Shown here: positions 34,936-47,767 of the stretch, one piece after another | How the letters are laid out: every line of letters starts with the position of its first letter | How positions within the stretch are numbered: the first letter of the stretch is position 1 | From: Dasypus novemcinctus | Lineage: Eukaryota; Chordata; Mammalia; Cingulata; Dasypodidae | Direction: 5' to 3' | NCBI RefSeq assembly: GCF_030445035.2 | Contig: NC_080682.1 | Span: 35,012,770 to 35,076,769 of the forward strand | Length of the DNA: 64,000 nt | Position numbers and translations under genes: made by a program | Notes under the pieces: generated by a model | Told to the model about the DNA's origin: nothing | The model's database searches: none | What the model saw: the letters and a program-made list of their open reading frames with translations, nothing else

Positions 34936-36029
34936 GAGAGGGAAACTTTGAAGACAAAAAAAAAAAAGACCTAGTACTGATATCTGGGCATTTCTTTTTA
35001 TACCTGTTTTCTCTGTTCCAACTCCTTTATTGGTGAACTCTCCACTATTAAAGAAACAGCCTATTCAGCTATGCTAGACCTTTAATGATCTGCTTATAGT
35101 CCATAACTCCTTAATCAGTACCAGTACAAAAAGACAGGTTAAATATAAATTCCTTCTCATGTATTTCCATTATCTCATGTTATGTGTGTTTCCAATGCCT
35201 GAAAATACTCATCATCTGCATTTTGTTCAGGTTTACAGCTATTTATGATAGTAAGGGAATTCTTGTACCACCTACATTGCTATGGCAGAAACCAAAATAT
35301 AACCAAAGATTTTCAATCTCTGACTGAAAATGAAAAAAAAATGGCTTAAAACAATATTTCATTATGTTTCCTCTGTATTTGTACTATTCTGGCTTTATTT
35401 GTGGTTTATTAAATAATGGCTCTGTAATTTTCTTTCCTTTCTGATAATTGTTACTCAATTTTATTTGCTTTTTGTTCATTGTGGTTCTGGCTTTATCCTT
35501 TTTCCCATTAAGGTTAATTTCATTGGTTTTATTGTAACACCTAAAGATAACAGATAACTTTTCTTTTTACCTGTCTATTAATTCAGGAATTTAATATTTC
35601 CATTATTCATCTGATGGCCGTCTATCTTACATGAAGTGCTATGCATTATTCATACTGACATTTATTATAAAAATATTCTAGAGTTAAATATTTTAATTAT
35701 TACTTAACCAAGAATAACAATGTCATTTTCCATTTTATTTATTTTGAACTTTTGAATTGATAGATGATGCAGGTTTTATATTATTGAATATTATTTAAAA
35801 AATTTATTATTGTCAGATAATATAGCTCATGTAGCATAAACTTTGAAAATTTAAAGAAATTTATCTATCAATTATAATACATTTTTATAAATAACTCATA
35901 GATGCTCTGAAAGAAAGTTACAAAGGTTCTGCAAATTTGGAATGACCAAATATATTATTCATATTAATACATTTATAGGAAATGTTTTATGGCAGGAATA
36001 TTTAAATATTATGTGTTTTGTTCATTATG
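34936..36029. other. AT-rich stretch, nothing recognised
   Basis: No supported gene or repeat. Confidence 0.35.
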
Positions 36030-36560
36030 TTACTTCATTTAATTCATTTATTCAATAAATAATTTATTGAATATTTTCAATGTACTTGATAATATGTACA
36101 CAATATAGCAATAAAATATATTTGTCTCTTTTGAACTCATATTCCAAATGGGACATACAGAGAAACATACAGGAGTAAATGATATGCCATGTTAGAATAC
36201 AAAAAGTAATATTTAAAATAAAAACTGAAAAACAGTCTAGTGAGTGAGAGATGTGGGGGCAAAGGCATGACAAACAAATGGATATAGTATGTTCAGGACA
36301 GGCCTCAATATAAAGTTGGCCTTGATCAAAGACTAGAATGAGGAATGGTTAGTCATACATTTTTATGAAATGAAAGTGTTCCATAAAAGATAACACCAGT
36401 GCGAATAGTCTGTGCAGCTAGTGGGTCATGCAGTTTGAGGACCTTGGAGGAGGTCCAACTAACAAGACTGACATTCTATTACTAGGAGTTGGAGGCAGTA
36501 ATCAACCAAAGACATGTTTGGATGGTGATAACTACTATGGAAAATAAACTATTTGGAGGG
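36030..36560 (-). mobile_element. L2-like LINE fragment
   Basis: Antisense L2 landmarks are in order: 'tcatttattcaataaataat' (3' end), then 'agaatgaggaatggttagtc', 'gttccataaaagataacacc' and 'gcagtttgaggaccttggag'. Old and diverged. Confidence 0.6.
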
Positions 36561-37560
36561 AGTCCGTGAAAAGGGTAGGGCTTGCTCTCTTAAAAAATAA
36601 TGGAAAATTCAGTGAAAAAGTCACATCAAAGCAACTTAATGGCAAATAACTAATAAGCTTCAAACGGGGACTATGATTAGAGTACTTGGCCAATCCTATG
36701 ACATATGGATTTCCACTCTGAGTTTCATTATTTATCAGAGGCCAAACTGCATTCATGTAATCATTTTATTTTATCGTATAGTTTGATGCTCCAGAAACAT
36801 TTACTTGTGTGCTATAGAAAAAAAAAAAAATCATTTCATTTCTCTTCTGTCTCAGCAAGAAAAATGTTTTCTCCTTGGACATCCCCTGTGCACTTCAAGA
36901 AGAACTTGCTAAACTTGTAGAAAAATTCAAAAGTATAATTTTATAGCATACTTTAATTGTGTGAACAAGTGAACAATGCATTTCCCAAGTTAAAGGAAAG
37001 GTTTATCATTTCCACTATATTTTAGAAAATGTTGGCTTGTATTTCAAACCAGATTATAAATTTAAATGTTTAAATTAGAGATCAGTGTTCTATTTAGAAT
37101 TGTCTTAAAATATGAACCTCATCCCTTCCAGAGAATAGTGAAATAGGAAGCGTTCTTAACGTATTTATTCCAAAAGAGGTGAAATGAGTAATATGCTTGA
37201 TTTTCTTGCTTGAAGATAATATTTAGGTTTGAGATTGTAGAAGTGAAGGATTATATTTTAAAATTAGTTAAACTTTTAAAAGGAGAGATTATTACCTTAC
37301 TACTGCCCATTGTGTATATACCCAATGGAGTTTTTTTTTCCCCTGATAGATGAATATAAATGTAACTTAAACTTATTTTACCAGTTAGCTAATTTATCTA
37401 GAGTTCACTTTAGTTTTTGTTTGTTTAATTTCATGGTCTATTTATATTTTGATGACTTTAAAATAATTTAAATATGTGAGGATTTTTTTTGCATTGCTAC
37501 TGATGTACAGAATTCTACAATTTTGACATGCCACCATAGGATTGGAATATGCTCGATCAG
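36561..37560. other. AT-rich stretch, nothing recognised
   Basis: Only chance frames (36535-36756 minus, 36705-36920 plus). Confidence 0.4.
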
Positions 37561-37564
37561 AAAT

Positions 37565-37785
37565 AGTTTGGAGTGCGGCATCTGAGACATCATGGCTTGA
37601 ATCCTGGTCCTCCAAATTATCAGTTTGTGGCTTTGGTAGAATTAATGTCAAAGTGCTCCAGTTTTCTCATGTAGAAGAGTATAGTAAATTATTTAATTTG
37701 CATGTTGCTATATAGATTACATGAGATGATGTACCAAACACCCCAACTCCTAGTAACCAGTTAATAACATGTGGTAGCTTCTCTA
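37565..37785 (+). mobile_element. MIR SINE
   Basis: Sense MIR order: 'catggcttgaatcctggtcc' (tRNA-derived B-box part), 'ctccagttttctcatgtaga' (core), then 'attacatgagatgatgtacc' and the 3' end near 37785. Confidence 0.65.
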
Positions 37786-39384
37786 ATAAATTTCCTTCTT
37801 CACAACCTCAGTGTTTGTATAACTGTTTCCATAGACATCTACTACTTTGCTTTCTCAGTTCATAAGTTGAGGAAATGTTTTTATTTGAGTCTTCCAGCTT
37901 GATTCCGTAATTTTACTTTTTAAAATCGAGGATCTATATATTTTTCTTTTTAGCCTCTATTTCATTTTTAAATGAAATCAACTATATACAGATGCAAAAA
38001 ATTTAATACTAATTAAATGCTAGTTAACAGAAATACCAGTTCGAAGACCAGATTGGATAAGTAAGCAAAACACCGTAAATTTTGTTTATATGTTTTCCAA
38101 ATATTTATGAAGGTATAGAGAATTTCATTACTGGAACCTGTTTAATGTAAGATATACCTTCATTTGTAAAACACCATCTTGATCTACAAATAAGATTTGA
38201 GATACTAAGAGATGCCAGAATATTGTTTTGTCAAGAATGGCAGGACTATTAAGCAAAATGTAGGATATTTTGCTGATATGTTAAATAACAGTATGTGGTG
38301 ACAGAGATGCATTTTTTTTAATATAGCACAGAATATTCTGAATCATTGGGTTTAATCTCAATAGAATAATATTTTAGTATCTTATGATAAAAATATCAAC
38401 ACCATAAAGAGAAAATATTTAGGTTCTCATTTGGAGCTCATTCATTACTCAAAGCTTTGATGAAAGAAAATAAGATTTTGTAATTCTATTTTGTATTAGA
38501 TAAATTAATTGGAATTTATATTTCAATAGTACACATCATTCATATATAATCAAAATTTAATATAATAAAACTATTTGAATGGGTCTCATATATAAGCACT
38601 TTGCAAGAACACCACATTCATAATGTTGAATTTGAACTTTGTCAGTCATTGATATTTAGTCTGGAAGGGTGAAGTTACTTTTCCAACTCCACTATCAATT
38701 GAAGCTAAACTGAGATTTCATAGAGGGTTTTAGAAACTCATCATTTTCCACAATTGATTTGTCTCAGACATTCCAGTGACATGTAAAACTGTTACATTGC
38801 TGAAATTTCTGTGGTATGCTAGTCAAGATCAATTACGTGGTGAATTTCTTTAGAAGATTACTTATTGATAATATTCTTCAAAGTGTGCTTGCATATTTCT
38901 ATTTCCTCTCACTGTGCTTCCTGAAACCCTCCTAGATCCTGTTTTGTCCTTGATTTCTTTAGGAAATATTTCTGAAAACATCCTATACATTCTTGTAAAA
39001 GATGAGCCAGGTGGATGGATAAAAGAGAGAGTGAACTAAAGAGAAGGAGAGAGAGAAAGAAAGAAAAGGAGATAGAGAAAGAAAAAGAGAATGATAGAAG
39101 ATGGGAAAAGAGGGGGAGAGAAAGTGAATAAAGAAATTTTTGTAACAGAAATACATTTTAATCAACAAAATGTATTAATGCATATTTATATTGCTATTAT
39201 CCTCATAGCTATTTAAACTAAAATAGAAATAATAAAGTTTGTGTTTTTAGAGACCTGGGAAATTTCTATGAATTTACTCAGAAATTAAAATTTAACTGAA
39301 TTATATGTTTTTACTACAGAGTTCTGAAATGGTTAAAAAAGTTTTTGTCTATAAACCCACAATTATGACACTATGCATACTATG
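37786..39384. other. AT-rich stretch with a purine-rich patch
   Basis: Apart from a GA-rich low-complexity patch at 39026-39124, made of AGAGA/GAAAG runs on the plus strand, nothing is recognisable. Confidence 0.45.
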
Positions 39385-40012
39385 TGTAACAGTTTGATAT
39401 TTTTATGAATTCTAAAAAATAGATATTGGATTATATTTGTAAACTGGCCTGTTTGCACATTAGATTATATTGGATTCAGAGTTTATATATTTACTTGATT
39501 AAATGACTAAGGTTTGAATGGACATCCTTAGGACAGAGAAATTGCATCACAGAGAAAAGAGTTTTGAATTTTGAACTGGAGCCCAGGAAGAAAATTCACA
39601 GGCGAAGAACACAGAGGAATAGAGACAGCACTGCAAACATGGCAGAGGGCAAGGAAAGAAAGATGAACCGTTCAGCTGATAGTCTACAGCTCACCTTGTG
39701 GAGAAAAACAAGCTTGAGCTGAAGAGAATTGAGCCCCAGGGGAGAGAGACATGGTCTAGAGAGCCTGATGACCTACAGCAGATGCTGGAAGAATCTGGGA
39801 CTACAGAGTCCTAAGAGGAAGAGGAAGATGAAGAGGAGAGGAAGGCCAGCTTGCTTCAACACATGGCAACGGACCTTAGTGAGGGGAGCAACTTATGCTT
39901 TATGCCCTGATAACTGTAAGCTTCTACCCCAAATAAATACCCTTTTTTTAGTATTTATTTGGGGTAGAATTTTTAGTATTTTGCATCAGCATCCTGTTGG
40001 CTGACTAATACA
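39385..40012 (+). mobile_element. Solo LTR (MaLR-like), copy B
   Basis: The 628-bp unit starts TGTAACAGTTTGATA and ends CTGACTAATACA. It is flanked by 'ctatg' and 'atatg', an imperfect 5-bp target-site duplication. It carries an AATAAA at 39932-39937 near the 3' end, as in LTRs of the ERV3/MaLR group. Related ends occur in copy A (28827-29335). The chance open frame 39729-40004 inside it is not a gene. Confidence 0.6.
39924..39967. repeat. Perfect 17-bp inverted repeat around the LTR poly(A) signal
   Basis: The arm at 39924-39940 (CTACCCCAAATAAATAC) is exactly repeated in reverse complement at 39951-39967, with a 10-base loop. The arms contain the AATAAA. Confidence 0.95.
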
Positions 40013-40588
40013 ATATGTACTGAAAAATCTTCCACTAACCTTAGCAGGAGACTTTCTGGGACAATAAGCCATGTGTCTTTCTTCTCATTCCAGTGATTTT
40101 AAACTGTTTCACTCATTCACTTCATGATGAACTCATGAAAAACTCAGTATGACAAAACTTTAGCATATTTCATGTCATAAGAGAAATCATTGTAGGCCAC
40201 TAAATGCAGGACAATCTAATAAATGACAAAACCTACACTCTTTATACCTAAGAAAATACAACTGCCAATTAATTAAATTGGGCCAAACATTTTGGTCTAT
40301 TACTCAGTGAATGAAAAGCAAAGGTAGCAATGAGAAATTTCTGTTTTTACCCCCATGTACTATTCTCTATTCACAATCCACTGAATGAGAAACAATTTGA
40401 TCACATATGGAAAAATAGCAAAAATTAAAATTTACTTGTGGTAAAATTTTATCAGCAACAGCTTCTATAAACTATTTATTGGTGATCATTAGTTGAAAGT
40501 CAATTTGTAGTTATTTTCCAGATTGCATAAAAAATATAAAATATTAATGTAATGGCCATGGTTTCTCCTTGACAGAAACATGTCTTGA
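40013..40588. other. AT-rich stretch before the L1 insertion
   Basis: No supported gene or repeat. Confidence 0.4.
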
Positions 40589-40603
40589 AAATACATACAT
40601 AGA
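40589..40603. repeat. Target-site duplication, left copy
   Basis: AAATACATACATAGA, identical to 50614-50628, flanks the full-length L1. Confidence 0.85.
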
Positions 40604-40705
40604 GGTGGGATAAGATGGCATCTGAGTGAGTGCACCTTATACTCTCTCCTGCAAAGAAGCAGCTGAGTAGGGTTGGAATCCTGCTGGACCAGGCTCTTTT
40701 GGGTG

Positions 40706-41515
40706 TTTGCAGGGCAGGAAGTGTCTAGACATCGATTTAGTGGGACAATGACAGAGAAGATTCTTGTGAAAGGTAGAATTTTGCATCTCTTTCACGGAGA
40801 TCGGGGCTGTGTGCAGGATGCTTCCCCCTGGGGCTGGCAGCCTGGTGGCGGCAATTCCTGGAGGCTTTGCTGTGCTGGGGAGTTCCCAAGCCCTGAGAGG
40901 GATATTCAGGGGCTTGCAGGGTGGGAGATGTCTGGAAGTCGATTTGGTGAGACAGTGACAGAGGAGATTCTTGCGAGACGTGGAATTTTGGGTTTCTGAC
41001 ATGGAGGTCAGAGCTTCCGGCTAGAGTCCCTCCCCCTAGGGCTGGCAGCCCATCTCTGGTTGTCCTCGAACTGTTTGTAGTACAGCAGCACCCCCAGCAG
41101 GCTGTTTCAGGGGCTTGCAGGGCGAGAGGTGTCTGGAAGTCGATTTGGTGAGACAGTGATGGAGGAGAATTTTGCGAGATGTGGAATTTTGGGTTTCTGA
41201 CATGGAGGTCAGAGCTTCTGACTGGAGTCCCTTCCCCTAGGTCTGGCAGCCCATCTGCAGCAGTCCCTGAATTATGTGTACTGCAGTGGTGCCCCCAGCA
41301 GGCTGTTTTGGGGGCTTGCAGGGCAGGAGGTGTCTGGAAGTCAATTTGGTGAGACAGTGAAGAAGAGACTCTTGTGAGAGGTGGAATTTTGGGTTTCTGA
41401 CACAGGGGTCAGAGTTTGCAGGTGTGACCCCTCCCCCTAGGGCTGGTGCCAAGCTGTGGGGATACCTGAAGGCTGTGTTGTGCTGCAGTGCTCCGAGGCT
41501 CCCTGTTAACCGGAT
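40706..41515 (+). repeat. Four tandem ~200-bp monomers of the L1 5' UTR
   Basis: The anchor 'cttgcaggg' ('tttgcaggg' in the first) recurs at 40706, 40913, 41114 and 41315. In each unit it is followed by 'gtgtctggaagtcgatttgg' or a close variant, then 'gtggaattttgggtttctga' and a 'cccctagggctgg' block. Spacings are 207, 201 and 201 bases. The first unit is the most diverged and the second and third are most alike. In mouse L1, similar tandem monomers act as the promoter, so a promoter role is inferred here. Confidence 0.9.
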
Positions 41516-41659
41516 GTGTGGTTCCCAGGTCTGTGTCCCCCAAACCCTGGTGGCCCACACTCCAGAGACTCACACCTCTTGAGTCTGCAATATCACAGAC
41601 TTCCCATCCCTGAATCCACCATGCCTTGAGGTCCATATGAGGTCCTTGATTGTCCTACC

Positions 41660-41930
41660 CCTCGGCGTTTGTGCTTTTTTTCTTTTTCTTTTTCTCTTTT
41701 TTCTTTTATTTTATTGTCTTGGTTGCTAATTTTGCATTATCTCCTGGTCTTTTCTCCCATTGTATCCCCCAGGGTCTTTTTCATTTATTTGGGTTTTTTT
41801 TTTTCCTTCTCTTCTTTTTCTTGCTTGTTTCCCTCCCTTTTCTTTGTCGACCCCATTTTTTTCTTCTCTTTTTTTTTTCTTTTCTCCCTTTTTCTTTTAT
41901 TTTATTTTAATTATACAATAGGTGCTACAG
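41660..41930 (+). repeat. Pyrimidine-rich low-complexity tract in L1 5' UTR
   Basis: Nearly uninterrupted T/C-rich sequence on the plus strand. Long frames through it (41650-41910, 41669-41986) are composition artefacts. Confidence 0.85.
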
Positions 41931-42607
41931 GGAGAGCCTCAAATTTGCTGAGTTTCCTCATCCTCCATTTCCTTGTTTCTGTGTGAATTGATTTTGGCCA
42001 CCTACACTATCCCCCTTCCCCCACATCTTGCTATCCTTCATCATCTACTCTCTCTCTTACATTCCACCTCCATTTCTTTGGTCCCCAAATTGTCTAACTT
42101 TTAATTTCTAATACCTTTGTTCTGTTTTCTGTCCTTTATCCACTAATGATATTTATTGACATTCTTTTCTCTTTCTCTCTCTCATGAAAACACTGGCTTT
42201 TTAATTCATAATATATTCCTTCCCATATTCAGTTGACTATTGCATTACACATACTCTACTTACTGCTATAACTCTACACAACTTACATGAGTCTAATATC
42301 CATTCTCCCAGATCTCACATTATTGCTCTATTAACATTTATTACCTATACTACTTTACACATTTTCTTTTTTACACAATTTCCTTTCCCTGGCCCTAATA
42401 ATTTCCTTCAAAGTGAACTTAGCCAACAACAAGAAATTAGAGTAAGAAGAACAAAGTGACAAAGAGAAGACATAACACTTACATAAGAACAAAAACTAAT
42501 TAATCCTCAAGACTAGACAAAGAAGCTAAGGAACTGATTACCCATCAAGTTAAAATGATGACCGGACAGCAACAAAAACTACAAACCAAACCAATACTCA
42601 GGAAAAC

Positions 42608-43490
42608 ATGGCTGAATCCAATGAACAAACTAAAAACCAGGAAGGGGAGCAGAACATCAGACAAGTAATTAAAGATCTCAAAACATATATTAGAGACCAA
42701 CTTAATGAAGTAAAGGAAGAATTTAACAATATGAAGAAAACACTTGGAGAGGAAATTGCAGACATACGCATAAAGAAAATAGATATGATGGGAATGAACA
42801 CCACACTTCAAGAAATCAAAAATACACTCTCAGCAAATAGCAGCAGATTAGAAGAGGCAGAGGAGAGAATTAGTGACATGGAAGACAGTACATCTGAAAT
42901 CAGATAGTAGAATTGATTGATAAAAAGATAGAAAAAATCCAGCTAGGACTTAGGGACCGGAATGACAATGCCAATGCACAAACATACATATTATAGGCAT
43001 CCCAGAAGGAGAAGAGAAGGGAAAGGGGACAGAAGGGATGTTGCAGGAAATAATGGCTGAAAACTTCCCAAATCTACTGAGAGAGACGGATGTACATGTC
43101 CAGGAAGCACAACGTACCCCAAACATCATAAATCCCAACAGGCCTACCCCAAGACATATACTTGTAAAATTATCCAATGCTCAAGACAAAGAGAAAATTC
43201 TAAAAGCAACAAGAGAAAAGAAAACCATTACATATAAGGGAGGCTCCATAAGATTAAGTGATGATTTCTCATCTGAAACCATGAAGGCAAGAAGGCAGTG
43301 GTATGATATAGTCAAGGTACTGAAAGAAAAAAAATTCCAACCAAGAAAACTCTACCCATCTAAACTAGCATTCAAAAATGGTGGAGAGTTCAAAATATTC
43401 ACAGATAAACAGAAATTGAAAGAGTTTGTCAACAAGAACCCTCCCCTTCAAGAAATGCTAAAGGGAGTTCTGCAGGAAGAAAGGAAATAA
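42608..43490 (+). pseudogene. L1 ORF1 (ORF1p), disrupted
   Basis: ORF1p is the trimeric RNA-binding chaperone of L1. The first 99 codons (42608-42907) are a coiled-coil-like region starting MAESNEQTKNQEG, with heptads such as LEEAEERISDMED, and end at TAG. After a frame disruption, the C-terminal two thirds are open at 43038-43490: FPNLLRETDVHVQEAQR and NRPTPRHILVKLSNAQDKEKIL of the RRM, then RRQWYDIVKVLKEKKFQPRK and PSKLAFKNGGEFKIF of the C-terminal domain. Total length (~294 codons) is normal for ORF1p. Confidence 0.9.
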
Positions 43491-43565
43491 CAGGAGAGGC
43501 AGAGCTGTAGGAGAGTGTAAGAGCAACAAAAAAGACAAAAAGAGGAAGAAAAAAACAAACAAAAT

Positions 43566-46500
43566 ATGATAAACACAAGTCCAATCAAAATAAGGCTAAC
43601 ATAAATAATTCCCTGAAAGTAATAACACTGAATGTCAAAGGATTAAACTCACCTATCAAAAGATTCAGACTGGGACATTGGATAAGAAAATGACCCATCT
43701 ATATGCTGTCTACAAGAAACACATCTGAGACCCAGGGATTCATGGAGGCTGAAAATGACTGGTTGGAAAACAATCTTAGAAGCAAACAATAACCAAAAAA
43801 AGGCAGGAGTAGCTATATTAATATCAGACAAAATAGACTTTAAATGTGAAACAATTGTGAGACAAAGGAGGACACTACATATTAGTGACAGGGACAATCT
43901 TTCAAGAAGAATGAACAATCATAAATATTTATGCTCCTAACAAGGCTCCCCAAATATATGAGGCAAACACTGGAAAAACTTAGTGAATGAATAGGTGCCT
44001 GTACAATTATAGTGGGAGATTTTAATATACCACTATCAACTTTGGACAGAACATCTCAAAAGAGAATCACAAAAGAACCAAAATATTTGAACAGTATATT
44101 AGAGGAGCTGGATCTAATAGACATATACAGATCATTACACCCAAATATAGCAGGATACACATTTTTCTCAAGTGCACATGGATCATTCTCCAAGATAGAC
44201 CATATGATAGGCCACAATGAAAGGCTTAATGAATTCAAAAAGATCAAAATCATACAAAATAATATCTCTGACCACAGTGGAGTGAAGCCGGAAATCTCCA
44301 TGGGCCTGAGGCCCAGATTTCACACCAAGATGTGGAAAATAAACAGCACACTCTTAGAAAAACAGTGGGTCAAAGAGGAAATCTCAAAAGAAATTAATAA
44401 CTACCTTGAAATTAATGATAATGATAACACAACATACCGAAACTTATGGGATGCAGCGAAAACAGTCAGTACTGAGAGTGAAATTTATAGCCATAAACTC
44501 ATACATCCAAAAAGAAGAAAAAGCAAAAATTGAAGAAATAACTGTACATTTGGAGGAATTAGTAAAAAAAACGACAAAGTAACCCCACAGGAAGAAGAAA
44601 GAAAGAAATAAAAAAAATAAGAGCAGAACTAAATGAAATAGAAAATAAGAAAGCACTTGAAAAGATAAACAAGACCAAGAGCTGGTTCTTTGAGATCAAT
44701 AAAATTGACAAACCCTTAGTGAGACTAACAAAGAAAAAAAGAGAGAAGATGCAAATACACAAAATAAGAAATGAGAAAGGAGATTTCACCACTGACTCCA
44801 CAGAAATAAAAACTATCATAAGAGGATACTTTGAAAAAGAATATTTGAACAAAACTGACAATTCAGAGGAAATGGACAAATTCGTAGAAACACATAAGCA
44901 GCCTATATTGACTAAAGAAGAATTTGATAATCTCAACGAACCAATCACAAGAGGTAGAATCAGTCATTAAAAACCTCCTAACTAAGAAGAGCCCAGGGCC
45001 AGACAGCTTCACAGTTGAATTCTACAAAACATTCTGGAAAGAACTAACACCAGTCCTGCTGAAACTCTTCCAAAAAATTGAAACAGAAAGAACATTACTG
45101 AAATCATTCTATGATGCCAAAATTACCCTAGTACCAAAGTCAAACAAAGACACCACAAGAAAGGAAAATTACAGACTAATTTCTCTAATGAATGTAGATG
45201 CAAATATACTCAACAAAATATTTGCTAACCATATTCAACAACACATTAAACGAATTATACACCATGACCAAGTGGGATTCATTCTGGGTATGCAAGGATG
45301 GTTCAACATAAGAAAATCAATCAATGTAATAGACCATATAAACAGATTGAAGGAAAAAAATCACATGATTATATCTGTAGATGCAGAAAAAGCATTTGAC
45401 AAAATACAGCACCCTTTCTTGATAAAAACACTCCAAAAGATTGGAGTATAAGGAAATTTTTTGAACATGATAAAGAGTATACATGAAAAACACACAGCCA
45501 ACATCATTTACAATGGTGAAATCCTAAAATCCTTCCCTCTAAGATTAGGAACAAGGCAAGGATGCCCACTCTCTCCCTTTCTATTTAACATTGTCTAAGA
45601 AGTACTTGCCCGAGGACTGAGGCAAGAACCAGATATAAAAGGCATTCAAATTGGAAAGGAAGCAGTCAAAGCTTCATTATTTGCAGATGACATGATCCTA
45701 TACATAGAAAACCCTGAGAGGTCTACAACAAAGCTTTTGGAACTCATAAAAGTGTTTAGTAAAGTTGCAGGTTATAAGATCAATGTGCAAAAATCAGTAG
45801 CATTTCTGTACACCAATAATGAGCGAGCTCAGGAGGAAATCAAGAAACAAGGGAAATGGACTTGGCCCAGTGGTTATGGCAACCATCTACCACATGGGAG
45901 GTCCTTGGTTCAAACCCCGGGCCTCCTTGACCCATGTGGAGCTGGCCCATGTACAGTGCTGATGCGTGCAAGTAGTGCCCTGCCACGCAGGGGTGTCCCC
46001 ACATAGGGGAGCCCCATACGCAAGGAGTGCACCCGTGAGGAGGACTGCCCAGCACGAAAGAAAGGGCAGCCTGCCCAGGAATGGTGCCACCAACACTTCC
46101 CATGCCGCTGACAACAACAGAAGCGGACAAAGAAACAAGACGCAGCAAACAGAGAACAGACAACGGGGGGGGGGGGGGGGAATTAAATAAATAAATCTTA
46201 AAAAAAGAAAGAAACAAATACCATTTACAATAGTAGATTAAAAAAATCAAATACCTAGGAATAAATTTAACTAAAGATGTAAAAAACTTATTCACGGAGA
46301 ACTACACAAGCCTGTTCAAGGAAATCGAAGAAGACCAAAATAAATGGGAGAATATTCCCTGTTCATGGATAGGAAGACTAAATATTATTAAGATGTCTAT
46401 CCTACCAAAACTGATCTACACATTCAATGCAATACCAATAAAAATCAACACAGGATTCTTTAAGGAACTAGAAAAACTAGCTATGAAATTTATTTGGAAA

Positions 46501-47767
46501 TGAAAAAGGCCCTGAATAGACAAAGACGTATTGAAAAAGAAAAATGAATCGGAGGAATCACACTACCTGACTTCAAAATGTACTACAAAGCTACAGTAGT
46601 GAAAAATGTATGGTATTGGCACAAGGAGAGACACATAGACCAATGGAACCGAATTGAGAGTTCCGATACAGATCCTCATATATATAGCCATATAATATTT
46701 GATAAAGCCACCAAACCCTCTCAACTGGGAGAGAATGGCCTATTCAACAAATGGTGCCTGGAGAACTAGACATCCATATGTAAAAGAATGAAAGAGGATT
46801 ACCATCTCACACCTTATACAAAAATCAACTCAAGATGGATCAAAGACCTAAATATAAGAGCCAAGACCATAAAGACTTTGGAAAGCAGTGTAGGGAAGCA
46901 TATACAAGACGTTGTAATAGGAAATGGCTTTATGAACTTCACACCAAAAGCACAAGCAGCAAAAGAACAAATAGATAAATGGGATCTCCTCAAAATCAAA
47001 GCCTTCTCCATCTCAAAAGAGTTTGTCAAGAAAGTGAAAAGAGAGCCTACACAATGGGAGAAAATATTTGGTAATCATATATCAGATAGGAGACTTATAA
47101 CTTGCATATATAAAGAACTCATATATCTTGAAAATAAAAAGATAAACAACCCATTTAAAAAATGGGAAAAAGATTTAAACAGACACTTCTCCAAAGAAGA
47201 AATACAAATGGATAAAAAGCACATGAAAAATGCTCCAAATCTCTAGCTATCAGGGAAATGCAAATCAAAACTATAATGAGATACCATCTTACTCCCATAA
47301 GATTGGCAGCTATGAAAAAAACAGGAGACTACAAATGATGGAGAGGATGTGGAGGAATGGGAACACTCATCCACTGCTGGTGGGAATGCAGAAGGATCCA
47401 ACCATTCTGGAGGACAGTTGGGCGGTTTCTCAAAAAACTAGCCATAGATTTGCCATATGGCCCATCAATTCCACTGCTGGGTATATACCCAGCAGAACTG
47501 AAAACAAGGACACAAACGGATATATGCACACCAATGTTCACAGCAGCATTGTTCACTATCAACAAAAGTTGGAATCAACCCAAATGCCCATCAACAGGTG
47601 AATGGATAAATAAAATGTGGTATATACATAAAATGGAATACTACTCGGCTTTAAGAACAAATACACGACAAACACACGTGATAACATGTATGAATCTTGA
47701 GAATCTTATGTTGAGTGATGCAACCCAGGCATTGAAGGACAAATACTACATGACCTCAATGATATGA
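43566..47767 (+). pseudogene. L1 ORF2 (endonuclease/reverse transcriptase), disrupted
   Basis: ORF2p nicks DNA and reverse-transcribes L1 RNA. The endonuclease domain is seen at 43620-44300 (ITLNVKGLN near the start, GDFNIPLSTLDR and FFSSAHGSFSKIDHM at 44012-44220). The RT domain runs from 44924 to about 45850 ([19 protein letters not shown], then [13 protein letters not shown]) and keeps the catalytic FADD at 45680-45691. A stop at 45451 and one near 45596 interrupt it. A DAS-III SINE splits the frame at 45851-46208. The C-terminal region continues at 46260-47767 (WYIHKMEYYSAL near the end). Without the SINE the length is about 3.84 kb, normal for L1. Confidence 0.9.
45851..46208 (+). mobile_element. 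DAS-III SINE nested in L1 ORF2
   Basis: The tRNA-like head 'acttggcccagtggttatgg' has a B-box 'ggttcaaaccc' at about 45907. The body contains 'ccacgcaggggtgtccccac', a run of 16 G (46165-46180) and an A-rich tail. The duplication AAGAAACAA at 45842-45850 and 46209-46217 marks insertion into the L1. Confidence 0.93.

Noticed and set aside
40706-41515. CRISPR-like or satellite array
   Set aside because: The ~200-bp units have no spacers and sit inside an L1 bounded by a target-site duplication; they are L1 promoter-type monomers.
41650-41986. Frames of 86 and 105 codons rich in F, L and S
   Set aside because: They come from the pyrimidine-rich tract of the L1 5' UTR, a composition artefact.
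45851-45925. tRNA-like sequences at the SINE heads
   Set aside because: They have B-box-like 'ggttcaaaccc' but belong to SINEs with A-tails and target-site duplications, and do not fold as complete tRNAs by eye.
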